Below, piece by piece: positions 51,249-57,930 of a DNA stretch of 57,930 bases. Made by a program: the position numbers and the translations under genes. Source of the DNA: Sphingomonas populi (GTDB lineage Bacteria > Pseudomonadota > Alphaproteobacteria > Sphingomonadales > Sphingomonadaceae); contig NZ_SGIS01000033.1 in assembly GCF_004208535.1 (NCBI RefSeq), forward strand, positions 1 to 57,930, read 5' to 3'. Position 1 is the stretch's first letter, and the number at the start of each line of letters is the position of its first letter. The notes under the pieces were generated by a model, which searched no databases, was not told where the DNA came from, and saw only the letters and a program-made list of their open reading frames with translations.

Positions 51249-51947
51249 TCAGGCCAGCATCGCATCGACCCATTCGGGCACCAGCTTACTCGCCGGGCCG
51301 AGCCGTGTCGCGGCGAAATAGGCACTCCCGGCCGAAGCTTCCAGATTGAGTTCGAGCGTATCAGCGCCGTAGGCGGTGGCGCCCCGCACGAACCCCGCCG
51401 CCGGATAGACCGCGCCCGAGGTGCCGATCGACACGAACAGGTCGGCGCTCGCCAGCGCCTGTTCGATCCGCTCCATCTGGTACGGCATCTCGCCGAAAAA
51501 GACGATGTCTGGCCGGAGCGCGGGCGCATCGCAGTTCGGGCAAGGCTCGCCCGGCGGCAGGTCGTCGCTCCACTCGGTCCGTACCCCGCACAACGCGCAC
51601 AGCGCCGACCGCAGCTCGCCGTGCATATGCAGCATCCGGGTCGCCCCGGCGCGCTCGTGCAGATCATCGACATTCTGCGTGACGATCAACAGGTCGCCCA
51701 GCCATTCGGCATCGAGCCGCGCCAGCGCGACATGCGCGGCATTGGGCACGACCGTCGCAAGCGCCGCCCGCCGCGCATCGTAGAAGCGGTGGACCAGTTC
51801 GGGATCATGCGCGAGCGCCTCGGGGGTACAGACATCCTCGACGCGGTGCCCCTCCCACAATCCACCCGGCCCGCGAAACGTGGCAAGCCCGCTCTCGGCG
51901 GAAACGCCGGCGCCGGTGAGGATGACGATGTTGCGCATGTCGGACAT
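51249..51947 (-). CDS. cobB: NAD-dependent protein deacylase (CobB/Sir2)
   Basis: 232 aa. Seen: 'ILTGAGVSAESGLATFRG' for NAD binding, 'TQNVDDLHERAG', catalytic His in 'MLHMHGEL', a zinc site with two Cys pairs ('CALCG' and 'CPNC'), and 'DIVFFGEMPY'. The sequence 'RFYDARRAAL' carries the Tyr-x-x-Arg pair that in class III sirtuins binds acidic acyl groups, so desuccinylation as well as deacetylation is likely. Start at ATG 51947 rather than 52007, based on the family length; ATG 51938 is also possible. First gene of a two-gene operon with the peroxiredoxin. Confidence 0.93.
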   Translation of the reverse strand: MSDMRNIVILTGAGVSAESGLATFRGPGGLWEGHRVEDVCTPEALAHDPELVHRFYDARRAALATVVPNAAHVALARLDAEWLGDLLIVTQNVDDLHERAGATRMLHMHGELRSALCALCGVRTEWSDDLPPGEPCPNCDAPALRPDIVFFGEMPYQMERIEQALASADLFVSIGTSGAVYPAAGFVRGATAYGADTLELNLEASAGSAYFAATRLGPASKLVPEWVDAMLA

Positions 51948-52073
51948 GGCGCGCACGATAGCCCGCCTGCGCACCGCAAGGCGAGGGGGCTCGCCGGAAA
52001 AGCGCATTGCCCCTGTCCCCGTCGCGCGCTTTCTGTCATGCGCGCCGCGACACCAGACAAGCGGGATTCGGGC

Positions 52074-52811
52074 ATGACGGCGATCGGCATCTTGGGAAGT
52101 GCTGGCAAGATGGGCCAGGCCATCGCGGCGGCGGTGCCCGATCTCGGCGGCACCATCGCCGGCGGTATCGACGCCGGCGCCGATCGCGCCGCGCTCGCCG
52201 CATTGGCCGAGCGCGCCGACGTGCTGGTCGATTTCTCCTCACCCTCCGCGCTCGCCGCCAATCTCGCCGCCGCGCGCACCGCCGGTACGCCGATCCTGAT
52301 CGGCACGACCGGCCTCAGCGCCGCGCATCACGCCTTCGTCAAGGAAGCCGCCAGCGAGATCGCGGTACTCCAGACCGGCAACGTCTCGCTCGGCGTCACC
52401 TTGCTCGCCAAGCTGGTGCGCGAGGCGGCCGGACGGCTCGGCAGCGATTGGGACATCGAGATCGTCGAGATGCATCACCGCCATAAAGTCGATGCGCCTT
52501 CCGGCACCGCGCTGCTGCTCGCCGAGGCGGCGGCGGCGGGGCGTGGGATTGCTTTGTCCGACGCCAAGGTGACCGACCGCGCCGGGCTGACCGGGGCGCG
52601 CTCCGAGGGGACGATCGGCATGGCGTCTTTACGCGGCGGCTCGGTCGCGGGCGATCACATGGTCGTGTTCGCGGGCGAGGGCGAGCGCGTCGAGATCGGC
52701 CACCGCGCCGAAAACCGCGCGATCTTCGCGCGCGGCGCGGTGACGGCGGCGCTGTGGCTCGCGGGCAAGCCCGCCGGCAGCTACACGATGGCGGAAGTGT
52801 TGGGAGTCTGA
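52074..52811 (+). CDS. dapB: 4-hydroxy-tetrahydrodipicolinate reductase
   Basis: 245 aa. NAD(P)H-dependent step of lysine and diaminopimelate synthesis. Seen: Rossmann start 'AIGILGSAGKMGQAIAAAVP', 'VLVDFSSPSALAANL', 'ILIGTTGLSA', the catalytic signature 'EMHHRHKVDAPSGTALLLA' and a C-terminal 'HRAENRAIFARGAVTAALWL'. The frame is open upstream but the ATG at 52074, after GCGGGATTCGGGC, gives the family length. The endonuclease III gene starts 11 bp downstream. Confidence 0.96.
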   Translation: MTAIGILGSAGKMGQAIAAAVPDLGGTIAGGIDAGADRAALAALAERADVLVDFSSPSALAANLAAARTAGTPILIGTTGLSAAHHAFVKEAASEIAVLQTGNVSLGVTLLAKLVREAAGRLGSDWDIEIVEMHHRHKVDAPSGTALLLAEAAAAGRGIALSDAKVTDRAGLTGARSEGTIGMASLRGGSVAGDHMVVFAGEGERVEIGHRAENRAIFARGAVTAALWLAGKPAGSYTMAEVLGV

Positions 52812-52822
52812 GGATTGGGCGT

Positions 52823-53482
52823 TTGAAGAAGTCCGACGTCATCGAGTTCTACGCGCGACTCGCCGCCGACAATCCGCACCCCGAAACCGAACTCAAAGCG
52901 GGCAATCCGTTTCAGCTCGTCGTCGCGGTGGCGCTGTCCGCACAGGCAACCGATATCGGCGTCAACAAGGCGACGCGCGCGCTGTTCGAGGAGGTGAAGA
53001 CCCCCGAACAGATGGTCGCGCTCGGCGAAGCGGGGCTGAAGCAGCACATCAAGACGATCGGGCTGTTCAACACCAAGGCCAAGAACGTGATCGCGCTGTC
53101 GGAGAAGCTGATCGCCGATTTCGGCGGCGAAGTCCCCGCCGACCGTGACGCGCTGGAAACATTGCCCGGCGTCGGCCGCAAGACCGCCAATGTGGTGATG
53201 AACGTCGCGTTCGGCGCAGAGACCTTCGCGGTCGACACGCACATCTTCCGCGTCGGCAACCGCACCGGCCTCGCGCGCGGCAAGACCCCGCTCGCGGTGG
53301 AACTCAAGCTCGACAAGGCGACGCCCGCGCCGTTCCGCCTCCACGCGCACCACTGGCTGATCCTGCACGGCCGCTACGTCTGCAAGGCGCGAAAGCCCGA
53401 ATGCTGGCGCTGCATCGTCGCCGATCTGTGCGCCTACAAACCCAAGACGCCCGCACCGCCCTCACGCGCGAACGCCGCCTGA
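52823..53482 (+). CDS. nth: Endonuclease III
   Basis: 219 aa. DNA glycosylase/AP lyase for oxidised pyrimidines. Seen: helix-hairpin-helix 'LETLPGVGRKTANVVMNVAF' with the catalytic Lys, catalytic Asp in 'FAVDTHIFRVGNRTGLA', and the C-terminal 4Fe-4S ligands Cys-X6-Cys-X2-Cys-X5-Cys in 'CKARKPECWRCIVADLC'. I start at TTG 52823 because the family begins 'xKKxDVxEF' at this point and GAGGATTGGG precedes it; no ATG or GTG fits as well. Coupled to dapB. Confidence 0.95.
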   Translation: MKKSDVIEFYARLAADNPHPETELKAGNPFQLVVAVALSAQATDIGVNKATRALFEEVKTPEQMVALGEAGLKQHIKTIGLFNTKAKNVIALSEKLIADFGGEVPADRDALETLPGVGRKTANVVMNVAFGAETFAVDTHIFRVGNRTGLARGKTPLAVELKLDKATPAPFRLHAHHWLILHGRYVCKARKPECWRCIVADLCAYKPKTPAPPSRANAA

Positions 53483-53495
53483 CAAAACGACTGGC

Positions 53496-53525
53496 GCAAG
53501 CGCCCGCGCTTTGCTACGCGCTTGC
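53496..53525 (+). terminator. Hairpin terminator after nth
   Basis: GCAAGCGC (53496-53503) and GCGCTTGC (53518-53525), perfect 8-bp arms, 14-nt loop, between the nth stop and the tRNA gene. No clear T-run follows. Confidence 0.55.
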
Positions 53526-53531
53526 CCCCAG

Positions 53532-53608
<77 letters not shown>

Positions 53609-53643
53609 TCTTTTCAATCACTTAGCAGAATGCCGCGATGGCC

Positions 53644-53664
53644 GTACGGAAAATGTACGGAAAA
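53644..53664. repeat. Tandem GTACGGAAAA repeats near the tRNA 3' end
   Basis: Two direct 10-bp copies separated by one base, so an 11-bp period on the same face of the helix, starting 36 bp after the tRNA. Could be arm-type sites of a lost tyrosine integrase or a chance repeat. Confidence 0.55.
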
Positions 53665-53769
53665 CATAGTTGGACGAAATGCAATTAAACGAGCCTGCGC
53701 TGGAGGTGATTCGTCGGGCGCATCTCACGCGCGGTTTGCCCCCGCCCACAAATCGGATACGAACTCGCG

Positions 53770-53793
53770 GGTGGAATCATTCCACCGTATAAT
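53770..53793 (+). promoter_or_regulatory. Perfect palindrome abutting a consensus -10 box
   Basis: GGTGGAAT-c-ATTCCACC at 53770-53786, one base, then TATAAT at 53788-53793. There is no good -35 (the place is filled by CGCGG-rich sequence and the palindrome), which fits a promoter controlled by a protein bound in its spacer. It would transcribe toward the second UDP-glucose dehydrogenase gene, 312 bp downstream, or the weak frame at 53812. Confidence 0.5.
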
Positions 53794-54104
53794 TTGATGT
53801 AACAACGAAATATGCTCGGCCTCGATCATTTAGCCCTCACTTTTCTCACACTTCGCGTGAGATGCGAATCCTGGCTCTTGAGAGCTGGAATCGGCGTGGC
53901 CGAACTTGCCTCTGATCTAATAAGAGAATCTCCCATACGCGCTTTGTGCAGGTGCAGCATAAACGCGTTGGCGTGGTCGGCGACGATGTTGGATGGCTGA
54001 TGGGCGACTTTGGGAGTGTGCATGATTGTGTACGGAAGCGAGCGTTTGCTTGAGTGGGCATCACGGTGGCATATCGACGAGCGCGCGCGGATGGTGACGC
54101 AGGC

Positions 54105-55271
54105 ATGAAAATTGCGGTTTTTGGTCTTGGCTATGTCGGTCTTTCCAACGCGGTGCTGCTCGCGCAGCACAACGTGGTAGCAGCGGTTGATATCTCAGTC
54201 GATCGTGTCGAGATGCTCAATGCTCGCAAGTCGCCAATCGTCGATGCGGAGTTGAAGGCGTTTCTCGCCACGAAGCCGCTCGATCTTACTGCGACGCTCG
54301 ATGCCAACGAGGCGCTTGCCGGTGCTGACTACGTTATTGTCGCCACGCCGACCAATTATGATGTAGAGACCAACAAGTTCGACACCTCTTCGGTTGAGGC
54401 CGTGATCCGCACCGCGATCGCGGCGAATCCCGATGCGACGATCGTGATCAAATCGACGATCCCCGTTGGCTTCGTTAACGACGTGCGAGCGCGCTTCAAC
54501 ACCTCCCAAGTGATCTTTAGCCCGGAGTTTCTGCGCGAGGGCAGTGCGCTTCACGACAATCTCCATCCCTCGCGTATCATCGTCGGTGAGCGTTCCGAGC
54601 GGGCGAGGGTGTTCGCCGACCTGCTGCTTCAAGGCGCTGAGAAGAAGGACGTCGAAATCCTCTTCACCGATGCGAATGAGGCCGAAGCAATCAAGCTGTT
54701 CGCTAACACCTATCTCGCAATGCGCGTCGCTTTCTTCAATGAACTCGACAGCTACGCGATCGCTGGTGGCATGGATACGCGGCAGATCATCGACGGCATC
54801 GGTCTCGATCCGCGCATCGGCGGGCATTACAACAATCCCAGCTTTGGCTACGGCGGATATTGCTTGCCAAAGGACACCAAACAGCTTCTGGCCAATTATT
54901 CGGAAGTGCCGCAAAATCTGATTCGCGCGATTGTCGATGCCAACCGCACGCGCAAGGATTTCCTGGCGGATCAGATCATGGCGAGGAAGCCCGCCAAGGT
55001 CGGTGTGTTTCGTCTCGTTATGAAGGCGGGGTCGGACAATTTTCGCCAGTCGTCGATCCAGGGCATCATGAAGCGGATCAAGGCGAAGGGGATTGAACTC
55101 GTCATTTATGAGCCGGCGATGCACGAAACAGAATTTTTCGGCTCGAAGGTCATCAGCGATCTCGATACTTTCAAGCAGGAATGCGACGTCATCATCGCCA
55201 ATCGCATAACAGCTGAGATTTTGGATGTACGGGAGAAGATTTTCACACGCGATCTGTTCGGTTCGGACTGA
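54105..55271 (+). CDS. ugd: UDP-glucose 6-dehydrogenase, short (E. coli Ugd-like) type
   Basis: 388 aa, the length of enterobacterial Ugd. Seen: 'MKIAVFGLGYVGLSNAVLLA', 'ADYVIVATPTNYDVETNKFD', 'IFSPEFLREGSALHDN', catalytic Cys253 in 'GYGGYCLPKDTKQLL' and 'GVFRLVMKAGSDNFRQSSIQ'. It differs in length and motifs from the enzyme at 14109 and its codons are clearly less G/C-biased, so it is probably acquired horizontally. Makes UDP-glucuronate, perhaps for a second surface polysaccharide. The ATG at 54105 gives the conserved start; the frame upstream to 54054 is not needed. An IS3-type element follows within about 55 bp. Confidence 0.94.
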   Translation: MKIAVFGLGYVGLSNAVLLAQHNVVAAVDISVDRVEMLNARKSPIVDAELKAFLATKPLDLTATLDANEALAGADYVIVATPTNYDVETNKFDTSSVEAVIRTAIAANPDATIVIKSTIPVGFVNDVRARFNTSQVIFSPEFLREGSALHDNLHPSRIIVGERSERARVFADLLLQGAEKKDVEILFTDANEAEAIKLFANTYLAMRVAFFNELDSYAIAGGMDTRQIIDGIGLDPRIGGHYNNPSFGYGGYCLPKDTKQLLANYSEVPQNLIRAIVDANRTRKDFLADQIMARKPAKVGVFRLVMKAGSDNFRQSSIQGIMKRIKAKGIELVIYEPAMHETEFFGSKVISDLDTFKQECDVIIANRITAEILDVREKIFTRDLFGSD

Positions 55272-55389
55272 AGGTACGAACCAACGGCTTCGAGGAGGGG
55301 GACTGTCGGGCGGCGGCATGCCGCATGACCTGCCCCCCGAAAGGTCCCTCATTCTGATGTAGAGTCTGTCCACGAGAAGGAGCAGGCAT

Positions 55390-55653
55390 ATGAGGAAGAG
55401 CCGTTTTACCGAGGCGCAGATCATCGGGATGATCAAGGAGCAGGAGTCCGGGCTGCCAACGGTCGAGATTTGCCGGAAGCACGGATTGAGCACGGCGACG
55501 TTTTACAAGCTGAAGGGCAAGTACGGTGGGATGGAAGTGTCCGATGCCCGCCGGCTCCGCCAGCTTGAGGACGAGAATGGCAAGCTCAAGCGGTTGCTGG
55601 CCGACAGTATGCTCGACAATGTGATCCTCAAGGATTTGTTGGGAAAAGTCTGA
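55390..55653 (+). CDS. IS3-family transposase OrfA
   Basis: 87 aa. Seen: an HTH_Tnp_1 domain ('RFTEAQIIGMIKEQESGLPT', 'VEICRKHGLSTATFYKLKGK') followed by a leucine-zipper-like helix ('LRQLEDENGKLKRLLADSML'), the standard OrfA layout of the IS3 family. ATG after AGAAGGAGCAGGCAT. Near its end is GGGAAAA at 55641-55647, phased G GGA AAA, a slippery heptamer for -1 frameshifting into the orfB frame to make the OrfAB transposase. Confidence 0.92.
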   Translation: MRKSRFTEAQIIGMIKEQESGLPTVEICRKHGLSTATFYKLKGKYGGMEVSDARRLRQLEDENGKLKRLLADSMLDNVILKDLLGKV

Positions 55654-55811
55654 CGACACCGGGTTTGCGGCGAGACGCGGTGCTCAAGGTGCTGGAAGGC
55701 TATGCCATCTCCCAGCGCCGGGCCTGCGTCCTAATCGGTGTCGATCCCAAAACGGTCCGGCGCGAACGCCCGCCGGACCATGGAGCCATCCGCGAAGCCA
55801 TGCGGGAGATC
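55647..55811 (+). pseudogene. IS3-family orfB, 5' fragment
   Basis: In the -1 frame relative to orfA, about 55 codons ('RRDAVLKVLEGYAISQRRAC', 'VLIGVDPKTVRRERPPDHGA', 'IREAMREIV') match the beginning of IS3 OrfB, before the DDE integrase core. The reading stops making sense at 55811, exactly where GTAAGCG, the tip typical of IS66 ends, begins. The catalytic domain is missing, so no active transposase can be made. Confidence 0.8.
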
Positions 55812-55840
55812 GTAAGCGCTAAGACACCCACACGGGGGCC

Positions 55841-55966
55841 TCATGCGGCTTTGGCGATCTCGGGATCTGCGGCGGCGATGCGGCTGTCGACCCAGTTATA
55901 GGGCAGCAGGTCATCGATCGGATCTTCATCGTTGCGGAGCACGATAATGGCGAGCACATAGGCGAG
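55841..55966 (-). pseudogene. IS66 transposase TnpC, C-terminal fragment
   Basis: About 41 codons ending at TGA (55841-55843), with 'DEDPIDDLLPYNWVDSR', which matches the 'DRIDELLPWNW' ending of IS66 TnpC transposases. It begins directly where the tnpB fragment stops and is in another frame, marking a deletion junction near 55966-55970. Confidence 0.65.
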
Positions 55967-55969
55967 GCG

Positions 55970-56166
55970 AGCACTAGGCCGCTGCCGTCCCAGACCAGCA
56001 GTTTGATCCGGTTCGCCCGCTTCGAGCGGAACACCCATGCGACGCCCGAGAAGGGTTTGCTGGCCAACTCGTGCTCGACCAGTGCGGCAAGACCGATCGC
56101 ACCCTTGCGGAAGTCGACGGGCTTCGTCGCGACCATCACCTTCAACGGCCCAGGTGGGATGATCAC
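55970..56166 (-). pseudogene. IS66 accessory TnpB, N-terminal fragment
   Basis: GTG start at 56166 overlapping the tnpA stop (GTGA). Residues 1-66 match TnpB: 'IIPPGPLKVMVATKPVDFRK', 'GAIGLAALVEHELA', 'GVAWVFRSKRANRIKLLVWD'. After 'GSGLVL' the TnpB match ends; full-length TnpB would be about 115 aa. The same frame continues as unrelated sequence into the tnpC remnant. Confidence 0.8.
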
Positions 56167-56243
56167 GACAGCATTCGCGCCGCCAGGAACACGCGCTCGA
56201 TATGATCGGCACTCACGCTCGCCGGGATGCAGATCGTCAGATT
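56163..56243 (-). pseudogene. IS66 TnpA, C-terminal fragment
   Basis: The last 26 codons, 'NLTICIPASVSADHIERVFL' and 'AARMLS', resemble the C-terminus of IS66 TnpA proteins. The start of the gene is lost at the junction with the IS21-type array at 56243. The call rests mainly on its position and the stop/start overlap with tnpB. Confidence 0.55.
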
Positions 56244-57810
56244 GCGGATTCCGGGGTGATCGCGCCCGGCATTCCGAGATGATGTCGCCCGGCATTCCGA
56301 TTTGATGCCGCCCATCATTCCGGAATGATGCCGCCCACCCGGTGCGGTGTTTGGAAGGTCAGTTTCGGTCGTCGAGGATCGCTCCTTTTGGGGAGGTCCG
56401 ATGCCGACGGAGAGACTGAGCATGCGTCGTGTACGCGAGATATTGAGGCTGATCCGTGACGCGGACATGCCGGCCCGCGCGGTTGCCCGCCAGCTTGGCG
56501 TGGCGGCCTCGACGGTGCGGGAGACGGTGCGTCGGTTCGAGGCGTCCGGCATGGAATGGCCGCTGCCAACGGCGCTGAACGATACGGCGCTGGAGAGCCG
56601 TCTATATGGTCCGGCGGGGTCGCAGGGTCATCGACGGCGCGCGGAGCCTGACTGGGCGGCGGTGAACCGTGAGCTCAAGCGCAAGCACGTTACGCTGCAG
56701 GTGCTTTGGGACGAGTATATCGAGCTTCATCCGGACGGCTATCGCTACAGCCGGTTCTGCGAACTGTATCGCGGCTGGGAAGCCCGGCTGCCGGTGACGA
56801 TGCGGCAGAACCACGTCGGCGGCGACCGGCTGTTCGTCGATTACGCCGGCGACACGGTGCCGGTGGTGGTGGACCGGCTGACCGGGGAAATCCGCGATGC
56901 GCACATCTTCGTGGCGGTGATGGCGGCATCGAGCTTGTCGTTCGCGTTCGCCACGTGGAGCGAGACGCTGCAGGACTGGAGCGACGCGCACGTGCGGGCG
57001 TTCGCGTTCTTCGGCGGTGCCGCTCGCCTGCTGGTGCCTGACAACGCCAAAGTCGCGGTGATCAAGGCGTGCCTGTACGATCCGCAGGTCAACCGCAGCT
57101 ATGCCGAGCTCGCTGCGCATTACGACACCGCCGTGCTGCCGGCGCGGCCGTATCGCCCGCGCGATAAAGCAAAGGTCGAGGCCTGCGTCGGCATCGTCGA
57201 GCGGTGGTTGCTGGGGCGGCTTCGCAACCGGGTCTGGTATGGGCTGGGCGAACTCAATGCCGCGATCGTCGACCTGCTCGCGCGCCTCAATGACGAGCGT
57301 GTGTTGCGCCGGTTCGGGCGGACGCGCCGCCAGCTGTTCGAAGAGATCGACGCGCCACACCTGAAGCCGCTGCCGGCGAGGGCCTATGTTCTGGCGCAGT
57401 GGCGCCGTGCCCGGGTCGGGCTCGATTATCATGTCGAGGTCGAGAAGCACTTCTACTCGGTGCCCTATCGCCACGCCCGCGCGGCGGTCGAGGTGCGGCT
57501 GACGGCGCGAACCATCGAGATCTTCGCTGCCGGCGAACGGATCGCGGCGCACATGCGCGGCTCCGGCAATGGCCGCCACACCACGATCAACGATCACATG
57601 CCCTCAAGCCACCGGCGCTACGCCGACTGGACGATCGAGCGGATCGTCGCGGAGGCGGCGGGACTTGGCCCTTCGGTGAAACTGCTGTGCGAGATGATCC
57701 TCCAGGATCGCCCGCATCCCGAGCAGGGGTATCGGTCGTGCCTGGGAATCTTGCGGCTGGCGCGAGCTTATGGCGCTGCGCGCCTGGATGCTGCGGCGCT
57801 GCGTATCGCG
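56243..57810 (+). mobile_element. IS21-family element, left end and disrupted istA
   Basis: A probable left tip beginning TGCGG at 56243 is followed by a four-copy terminal repeat array and an istA gene. istB is absent; the istA 3' end runs into different repeats at about 57810. The element abuts the IS66 remnant with no recognisable host sequence in between. Confidence 0.75.
56246..56338. repeat. Four 23-bp tandem repeats at the IS21 left end
   Basis: ATTCCG recurs at 56248, 56271, 56294 and 56317, an exact 23-bp period, each within a unit of the form CATTCCGnnnTGATGnCGCCC. The fourth copy contains a perfect 18-bp palindrome CATCATTCC/GGAATGATG (56313-56330). IS21-family ends are known to carry several internal transposase-binding repeats, which this array matches. 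Confidence 0.85.
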
Positions 57811-57918
57811 CGACAATCAGGATCGGAGCTTGCGTCAATCAGGATCGGAATCCGTGACCGCGTTGTTGCTAGTGTGTTCCGCCTGATTGTCGCTGGCAAG
57901 CGTTATGTTGGAAGTTGA
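56401..57918 (+). pseudogene. istA: IS21-family transposase IstA, 3' end disrupted
   Basis: 505 codons from ATG 56401 (GGGGAGGTCCG upstream). Seen: N-terminal HTH ('MRRVREILRLIRDADMPARA', 'VARQLGVAASTVRETVRRFE'); DDE core with Asp in 'DRLFVDYAGDTVPV', Asp in 'LVPDNAKVAV' and Glu in 'KAKVEACVGIVERW'; and the C-terminal beta region 'YHVEVEKHFYSVPY'. After 'ARAYGAARLDAAALRIA', near 57808, the expected IstA ending (an Arg/Ser-rich 'SVxSILKxxL' type tail) is replaced by about 37 unrelated codons derived from repeats. Catalytic residues are intact, so partial function cannot be ruled out, but istB is not present. Confidence 0.8.
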
Positions 57919-57924
57919 TTGTCG
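57811..57924. repeat. Four copies of a CGACAATCAG motif at the window edge
   Basis: CGACAATCAG at 57811-57820; CGTCAATCAG at 57833-57842, 22 bp later, with shared GATCGGA after each; inverted copies CTGATTGTCG at 57883-57892 and TTGATTGTCG at 57915-57924. Such multiple short repeats resemble the terminal array of another IS21-type element that has cut into istA. The window ends before it can be identified. Confidence 0.65.
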
Positions 57925-57930
57925 CGGCGC

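Larger units (their letters stand above)
53609..54104. other. Gene-poor, A/T-richer region downstream of the tRNA
   Basis: About 496 bp with no convincing gene. Seen: two direct copies of GTACGGAAAA at 53644-53653 and 53655-53664 (11-bp period); a 17-bp perfect palindrome at 53770-53786 directly followed by TATAAT; a 6-bp-arm inverted repeat TCTCAC/GTGAGA at 53844-53862. A 62-codon frame, 53812-54000, starts 19 bp after the TATAAT but has mixed codon use and no recognisable product; I leave it as a weak possibility. Composition suggests foreign origin. Confidence 0.5.
55326..55811 (+). mobile_element. IS3-family element, left part, broken by IS66
   Basis: Begins with a probable left inverted repeat at 55326 (TGACCTGCCCCCCGAAAGGT), contains orfA (55390-55653) and the first part of orfB, and stops at 55811 where an IS66-type end begins. 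The right end of the element is not seen in the window. It lies between the acquired ugd gene and the other IS remnants. Confidence 0.8.
55812..56242 (-). mobile_element. IS66-family remnant with internal deletion
   Basis: Starts with GTAAGCG (55812-55818), the typical IS66 terminal sequence, and carries on the minus strand the end of tnpA, the first part of tnpB and only the last 40 or so codons of tnpC. Nearly all of tnpC and the end of tnpB are deleted, and the left end is replaced by the IS21-type array at 56243. Non-functional. Confidence 0.75.

Noticed and set aside
53812..54000. 62-codon frame behind the TATAAT box
   Set aside because: No recognisable sequence and no ribosome site; kept only as a remark in the gap description.
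53826..54170. Minus-strand frame of 114 codons after the tRNA
   Set aside because: Mixed codon use, no domain, and it overlaps the start of the second ugd gene.
56246..56338. CRISPR-like array
   Set aside because: The 23-bp period has no spacers of varied sequence; the copies are contiguous and sit at an IS21 end.

Overview
The window is GC-rich (roughly two thirds G+C, with strong G/C third positions in almost every gene), uses many GTG and some TTG starts, and carries several TonB-dependent receptors, a FecI/FecR signalling set, an exosortase-type exopolysaccharide (EPS) locus and an E. coli-CobB-like sirtuin. This fits a member of the Sphingomonadales (Sphingomonas-like Alphaproteobacteria). 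The assignment is inference from gene content; there is no rRNA here. The sequence looks chromosomal until about 53.6 kb, where a tRNA-Arg gene is followed by a visibly less GC-rich accessory segment and nested insertion sequences.

Region 1 (1-16.7 kb) is an EPS biosynthesis and export locus. Its first block is tightly overlapped (ATGA/GTGA junctions) and follows the epsD-E-F-G-H-I order known from methanolan-type clusters: PpiC-like lipoprotein, outer-membrane export protein, Wzz/GumC-like co-polymerase, BY-kinase-like ATPase, exosortase and EpsI. After an A/T-rich gap with a candidate promoter (5646-5952) comes a second block: three GT4 and one GT2 glycosyltransferases, a GH16 glycanase, an acyltransferase, an EpsL-like outer-membrane barrel, UDP-glucose dehydrogenase and a UDP-glucuronate epimerase. 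The polymer therefore probably contains uronic acid and acyl groups. The initiating sugar transferase, Wzx and Wzy are not in the window.

Region 2 (16.7-31 kb) holds a LacI-type regulator divergent from a keto-acid hydratase, a Tat-type SDR, a shikimate-dehydrogenase-like gene placed behind a sigma/FecR/TonB-receptor cassette, a GT2, an MlaA-like protein without a lipobox, a PhoPQ-like two-component system, an exported OB-fold-like protein and a MATE exporter. Region 3 (31-39.4 kb) holds a CPA2 antiporter, an alginate-export-type porin, an MFS transporter, HtpG, two cell-wall enzymes (SleB-type, RlpA) and a small acidic protein.

Region 4 (39.5-48.2 kb) looks like a glycan-use locus: GH43, GH97 and a Tat-exported GH120-like beta-helix enzyme on the plus strand, and convergent to them a TonB receptor followed by an exported tyrosine-phosphatase-like protein. 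A near-palindrome of LacI-operator type overlaps the candidate GH43 promoter, and a perfect inverted repeat precedes the receptor. Region 5 (48.3-53.6 kb) is housekeeping: EF-hand protein, HAD phosphatase, MarR-GNAT fusion, peroxiredoxin-sirtuin pair, DapB, endonuclease III and tRNA-Arg(CCG).

Region 6 (53.6-57.9 kb) is the accessory end: a second UDP-glucose dehydrogenase of a different type, then an IS3-family element with a programmed-frameshift heptamer, broken by an IS66 remnant that has itself suffered an internal deletion, abutted by an IS21-family element with a four-copy 23-bp terminal repeat array. The IS21 istA gene diverges at its 3' end into yet another set of repeats. The strongest leads for unusual biology are the exosortase/EPS locus with no recognisable sorting substrate nearby, the FecI/FecR receptor unit ending in a shikimate-dehydrogenase-like gene, the receptor-phosphatase pair in the glycan-use locus, and the nested IS structure.
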